Shown here piece after piece: positions 6,763 to 8,479 of a stretch of DNA of 8,479 bases. The stretch spans positions 1 to 8,479 of the forward strand of contig JBBQZL010000121.1 of NCBI GenBank assembly GCA_038207745.1, given 5' to 3'. How positions within the stretch are numbered: position 1 is the stretch's first letter; each line of letters begins with the position of its first letter. This DNA comes from JBBQZL01 sp038207745 (GTDB lineage Bacteria > Actinomycetota > Thermoleophilia > Solirubrobacterales > 70-9). The notes beneath the pieces were generated by a model that made no database searches, was not told where the DNA came from, and saw only the letters and a program-made list of their open reading frames with translations. The position numbers were made by a program, and so were the translations under genes.

Positions 6763-6764
6763 GC

Positions 6765-7523
6765 GTGGCCCATCTGAAGCGCGTCATCCCCTGCCTCGAT
6801 GTGGACAATGGCCGCGTCGTCAAGGGCACGAACTTCGTCGACATCCGTGACGCCGGGGATCCGGTCGAGCTCGCCGAACACTACGACGCCGAGGGGGCTG
6901 ACGAACTCGTCTTCCTCGATATCACGGCCTCGCATGAGAAGCGCGACACGATCGTCGAGCTGGCCAGGCGCACCGCCGATAACGTCTTCATCCCGTTCAC
7001 GATCGGGGGCGGGATCAGATCGGTCGAGGATGCCCAGGCGGTTCTGGATGCCGGAGCCGACAAGGTCTCGGTCAACTCGGCGGCGCTGGCCCGGCCCGAA
7101 CTCCTGACCGAGCTGGCGGAGAACTTCGGCGCCCAGTGCGTCGTGATTGCGATCGATGCCAAGTACGAGGGGGATCGCTACGGCGTCTACGTCAACGGCG
7201 GGCGCAAGGCGCTCGACCGCGATGCGGTCGAGTGGGCGAGGGAGGCGACCGAGCGCGGCGCCGGCGAGATCCTCCTGACCAGCATGGACCGTGACGGCAC
7301 AAGCGACGGTTACGAGCTGCGACTGACCCGCCTGGTCGCGGATACGGTTGCGGTCCCGGTGATCGCATCGGGCGGAGCGGGGACGCTCGATCATCTCGCG
7401 GAGGCGATCACCGAGGGCCACGCCGACGCCGTCCTCTGCGCCTCGATCTTCCACTACGGCAAGTTCAGTGTCCGTGAGGCCAAGCGCTCCCTTGTCGCCA
7501 CTGGTATCGACGTCCGGCCCTGA
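6765..7523 (+). CDS. hisF: Imidazole glycerol phosphate synthase, cyclase subunit
   Basis: HisF uses ammonia from HisH to convert PRFAR to imidazole glycerol phosphate and AICAR, linking histidine with purine synthesis. The 252-aa protein is a (beta-alpha)8-barrel homologous to HisA. The catalytic aspartates are D12 in VIPCLDVDNG and D131 in VIAIDAKYEG. Also typical are GRVVKG (16-21), LDITASHEKR (51-60), FTIGGGIRSVEDA (78-90), VYVNGGRK (141-148), LTSMDRDGTSDGYEL (171-185) and VIASGGAGTLDHL (199-211). The reading frame is open upstream into hisA, but the GTG at 6765, two bases after the hisA stop, gives the family N-terminus AHLKRVIPCLDV. No strong Shine-Dalgarno is seen, so translation probably depends on coupling to hisA. 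It is the last gene of the cluster. Confidence 0.97.
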   Translation: MAHLKRVIPCLDVDNGRVVKGTNFVDIRDAGDPVELAEHYDAEGADELVFLDITASHEKRDTIVELARRTADNVFIPFTIGGGIRSVEDAQAVLDAGADKVSVNSAALARPELLTELAENFGAQCVVIAIDAKYEGDRYGVYVNGGRKALDRDAVEWAREATERGAGEILLTSMDRDGTSDGYELRLTRLVADTVAVPVIASGGAGTLDHLAEAITEGHADAVLCASIFHYGKFSVREAKRSLVATGIDVRP

Positions 7524-7543
7524 GCCGCTAGGCGCCGGCGGCT
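7523..7543. terminator. Hairpin spanning the convergent stop codons of hisF and the deacetylase gene
   Basis: AGCCGC (7523-7528) and GCGGCT (7538-7543) form a perfect 6-bp stem with a 9-nt loop that itself contains the palindrome GGCGCC. The structure reads the same from both strands and covers the last base of the hisF stop and the whole deacetylase stop. With only 4 nt between the genes it is the obvious place for a two-way terminator. Neither side has a T-run, so it is not a standard intrinsic terminator. Confidence 0.4.
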
Positions 7544-8475
7544 GAGATCGATGCGGCGAGGCCGGATGCGCCATCGCCGCGATTCACCCGGATCCGCTTC
7601 AGCGTGAAGAGCTCGTCCTTGCTGGCCAGTCCCTCGTCGACGGTGCTTGCCGAGCTGTATCCCGCGTCCTCGACCGCCTTGATCACCGCGTCGTCGTAGG
7701 CGCCGGCCGGGTAGCAGAAGTGATCCACGGTGGCGCCGAACTCCTTCTCGAGGATCGCGCGCGAGGCGACGATCTCCCTCTTCATCGTCGCCGCATCGAG
7801 GGTGGTCAGGTCCGGGTGCGTGATCGTGTGCGAGGCAAGCTCCCATCCGGACGCCAACATCTCCCGGACCTGGCTCTTGTAGATGTCGGTCTCGCCGGCC
7901 TTGAGGTTGAGGACGCCTGCCCATCCGTGGCGCTTCATGACCGGATACGCGTCGGTGTACTGGGTGTCGTACCCATCGTCGAAGGAGAGCACCACGGGCT
8001 TCTCCGGCAGGGTTCCGCCGTCCTCCCAGGCCTTCATCACCTGCGCCATCGTCACCGCCTGGAAGCCGTTGTCATCCAGCCACTTCATCTGGTCCGAGAA
8101 CTCGGAGTCGGCGACAAAGAGCCCCGGAAGCGCGGCTCCCGGAGGCACGTCGCCGAGCACGTGGTACATCAGCATCGGAACGGGCCCCGTGTACGGCGCC
8201 CAATCGTCCTGCGGGGTGGCGTTCCTGACCATTGAGATCTTTTCGGTCTTCTGCTTTCCGGACCCACCCGGGTTTGCCCCCCTCCCTGCCGCCGAGCTGT
8301 CGCCCTTCGAGGAGCCGCCGCCCCCGACTGATCCGGTGACCAGCAATGCCGCGACCGCGACCGCGACCATTGACACGACCGTTCCGGCTGCGATACGACG
8401 TCTCCTGACCAACTGGCGTCGCCGCTCCTGGCGCCGCCGGGCGATCCTCTCGGGTAGGTCAGGAGGGGTCGCCAC
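7528..8475 (-). CDS. Membrane-anchored polysaccharide deacetylase (NodB domain)
   Basis: A carbohydrate esterase family 4 type protein of 315 aa that probably removes N- or O-acetyl groups from a cell-wall or exported polysaccharide; the exact substrate cannot be read from sequence. Residues 1-27 are strongly basic (many Arg), about 28-48 form one hydrophobic segment, and 50-74 are a Gly/Ser-rich linker, which places the catalytic domain outside the membrane. PVPMLMYHVL (99-108) opens the domain. NodB motifs follow: SFDDGY with D166 and D167, SHTITH with metal ligands H216 and H220, CYPAGAYDD (254-262), and a late RIRVNRG (294-300). The GTG at 8475 is the first visible start, but the frame is open to the right edge, so the true start could lie outside. 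It converges on hisF with a 4-nt gap. Confidence 0.88.
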   Translation of the reverse strand: MATPPDLPERIARRRQERRRQLVRRRRIAAGTVVSMVAVAVAALLVTGSVGGGGSSKGDSSAAGRGANPGGSGKQKTEKISMVRNATPQDDWAPYTGPVPMLMYHVLGDVPPGAALPGLFVADSEFSDQMKWLDDNGFQAVTMAQVMKAWEDGGTLPEKPVVLSFDDGYDTQYTDAYPVMKRHGWAGVLNLKAGETDIYKSQVREMLASGWELASHTITHPDLTTLDAATMKREIVASRAILEKEFGATVDHFCYPAGAYDDAVIKAVEDAGYSSASTVDEGLASKDELFTLKRIRVNRGDGASGLAASISAAGA

Positions 8476-8479
8476 GATG

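Larger units (their letters stand above)
1807..7523 (+). other. Histidine biosynthesis gene cluster hisZGDBHAF
   Basis: Seven genes lie on one strand with junctions GTGA (Z/G), ATGA (G/D), TGATG (D/B), an 8-nt overlap (B/H), GTGA (H/A) and a 2-nt gap (A/F). No internal space could hold a promoter outside coding sequence, so a single transcript with translational coupling is likely. The murA gene ends 54 bp upstream on the same strand and could be part of the same transcript. The functions of HisI, HisE, HisC and histidinol-phosphate phosphatase are absent here. Confidence 0.85.

Noticed and set aside
6450..6764. N-terminal extension of HisF reading through hisA as a fusion
   Set aside because: The extra sequence is an Arg/Gly-rich out-of-frame reading of hisA; the GTG at 6765 gives the exact HisF N-terminus.
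6610..7397. Gene conversion between hisA and hisF around the shared VIASGG(V/A)GTLDHL segment (6610-6648 and 7359-7397)
   Set aside because: The DNA copies differ at many third codon positions (for example GGT/GGC, GAC/GAT, CAC/CAT), so recent exchange is unlikely; old homology and common function explain the match.
7528..8475. Cell-wall gene cluster formed by the deacetylase and murA
   Set aside because: They are separated by the whole his cluster, on opposite strands, with nothing in the sequence to tie them functionally.

Overview
The window is GC-rich (roughly mid-60s percent by eye), with GTG starts and genes packed end to end. This suggests a high-GC bacterium, most likely an actinobacterium. 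The pairing of a short-form HisG with HisZ, and a MurA of the GNKN/PPGGD type, would fit a deep actinobacterial lineage such as Thermoleophilia. That placement is inference from family memory, not a search result.

Layout, left to right. (1) Bases 1-352, minus strand: the N-terminal part of an HD-domain phosphohydrolase that runs off the left edge. (2) Bases 353-453: a short divergent intergenic region. (3) Bases 454-1752, plus strand: murA, the first committed enzyme of peptidoglycan synthesis, with aspartate at the usual catalytic cysteine position. (4) Bases 1807-7523, plus strand: an uninterrupted histidine biosynthesis cluster, hisZ-hisG-hisD-hisB-hisH-hisA-hisF. Neighbouring genes overlap by 1-8 nt or are 2 nt apart, so transcription as one unit and translational coupling are likely. 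(5) Bases 7528-8475, minus strand: a membrane-anchored NodB-type polysaccharide deacetylase. It converges on hisF with only 4 nt between the two stop codons.

How the genes work together. HisG with its regulatory partner HisZ condenses ATP with PRPP. HisA isomerises the ProFAR intermediate. HisH and HisF form the glutamine-dependent imidazole glycerol phosphate synthase, which also releases AICAR. HisB dehydrates IGP, and HisD carries out the last two oxidations to histidine. The steps for HisI and HisE (pyrophosphohydrolase and cyclohydrolase), HisC (aminotransferase) and histidinol-phosphate phosphatase are not in this window and must be encoded elsewhere. The flanking murA and deacetylase act on the cell envelope.

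The region is mainly conserved core metabolism. I see no mobile element, CRISPR array, RNA gene or undescribed multi-gene system. The points worth a second look are the Asp-type MurA, the TAGGGT hexamers just upstream of two start codons, a hairpin covering both convergent stop codons, a 9-bp in-frame tandem duplication in hisB, the acidic tail of HisZ, and the PriA-like C-terminal half of HisA.
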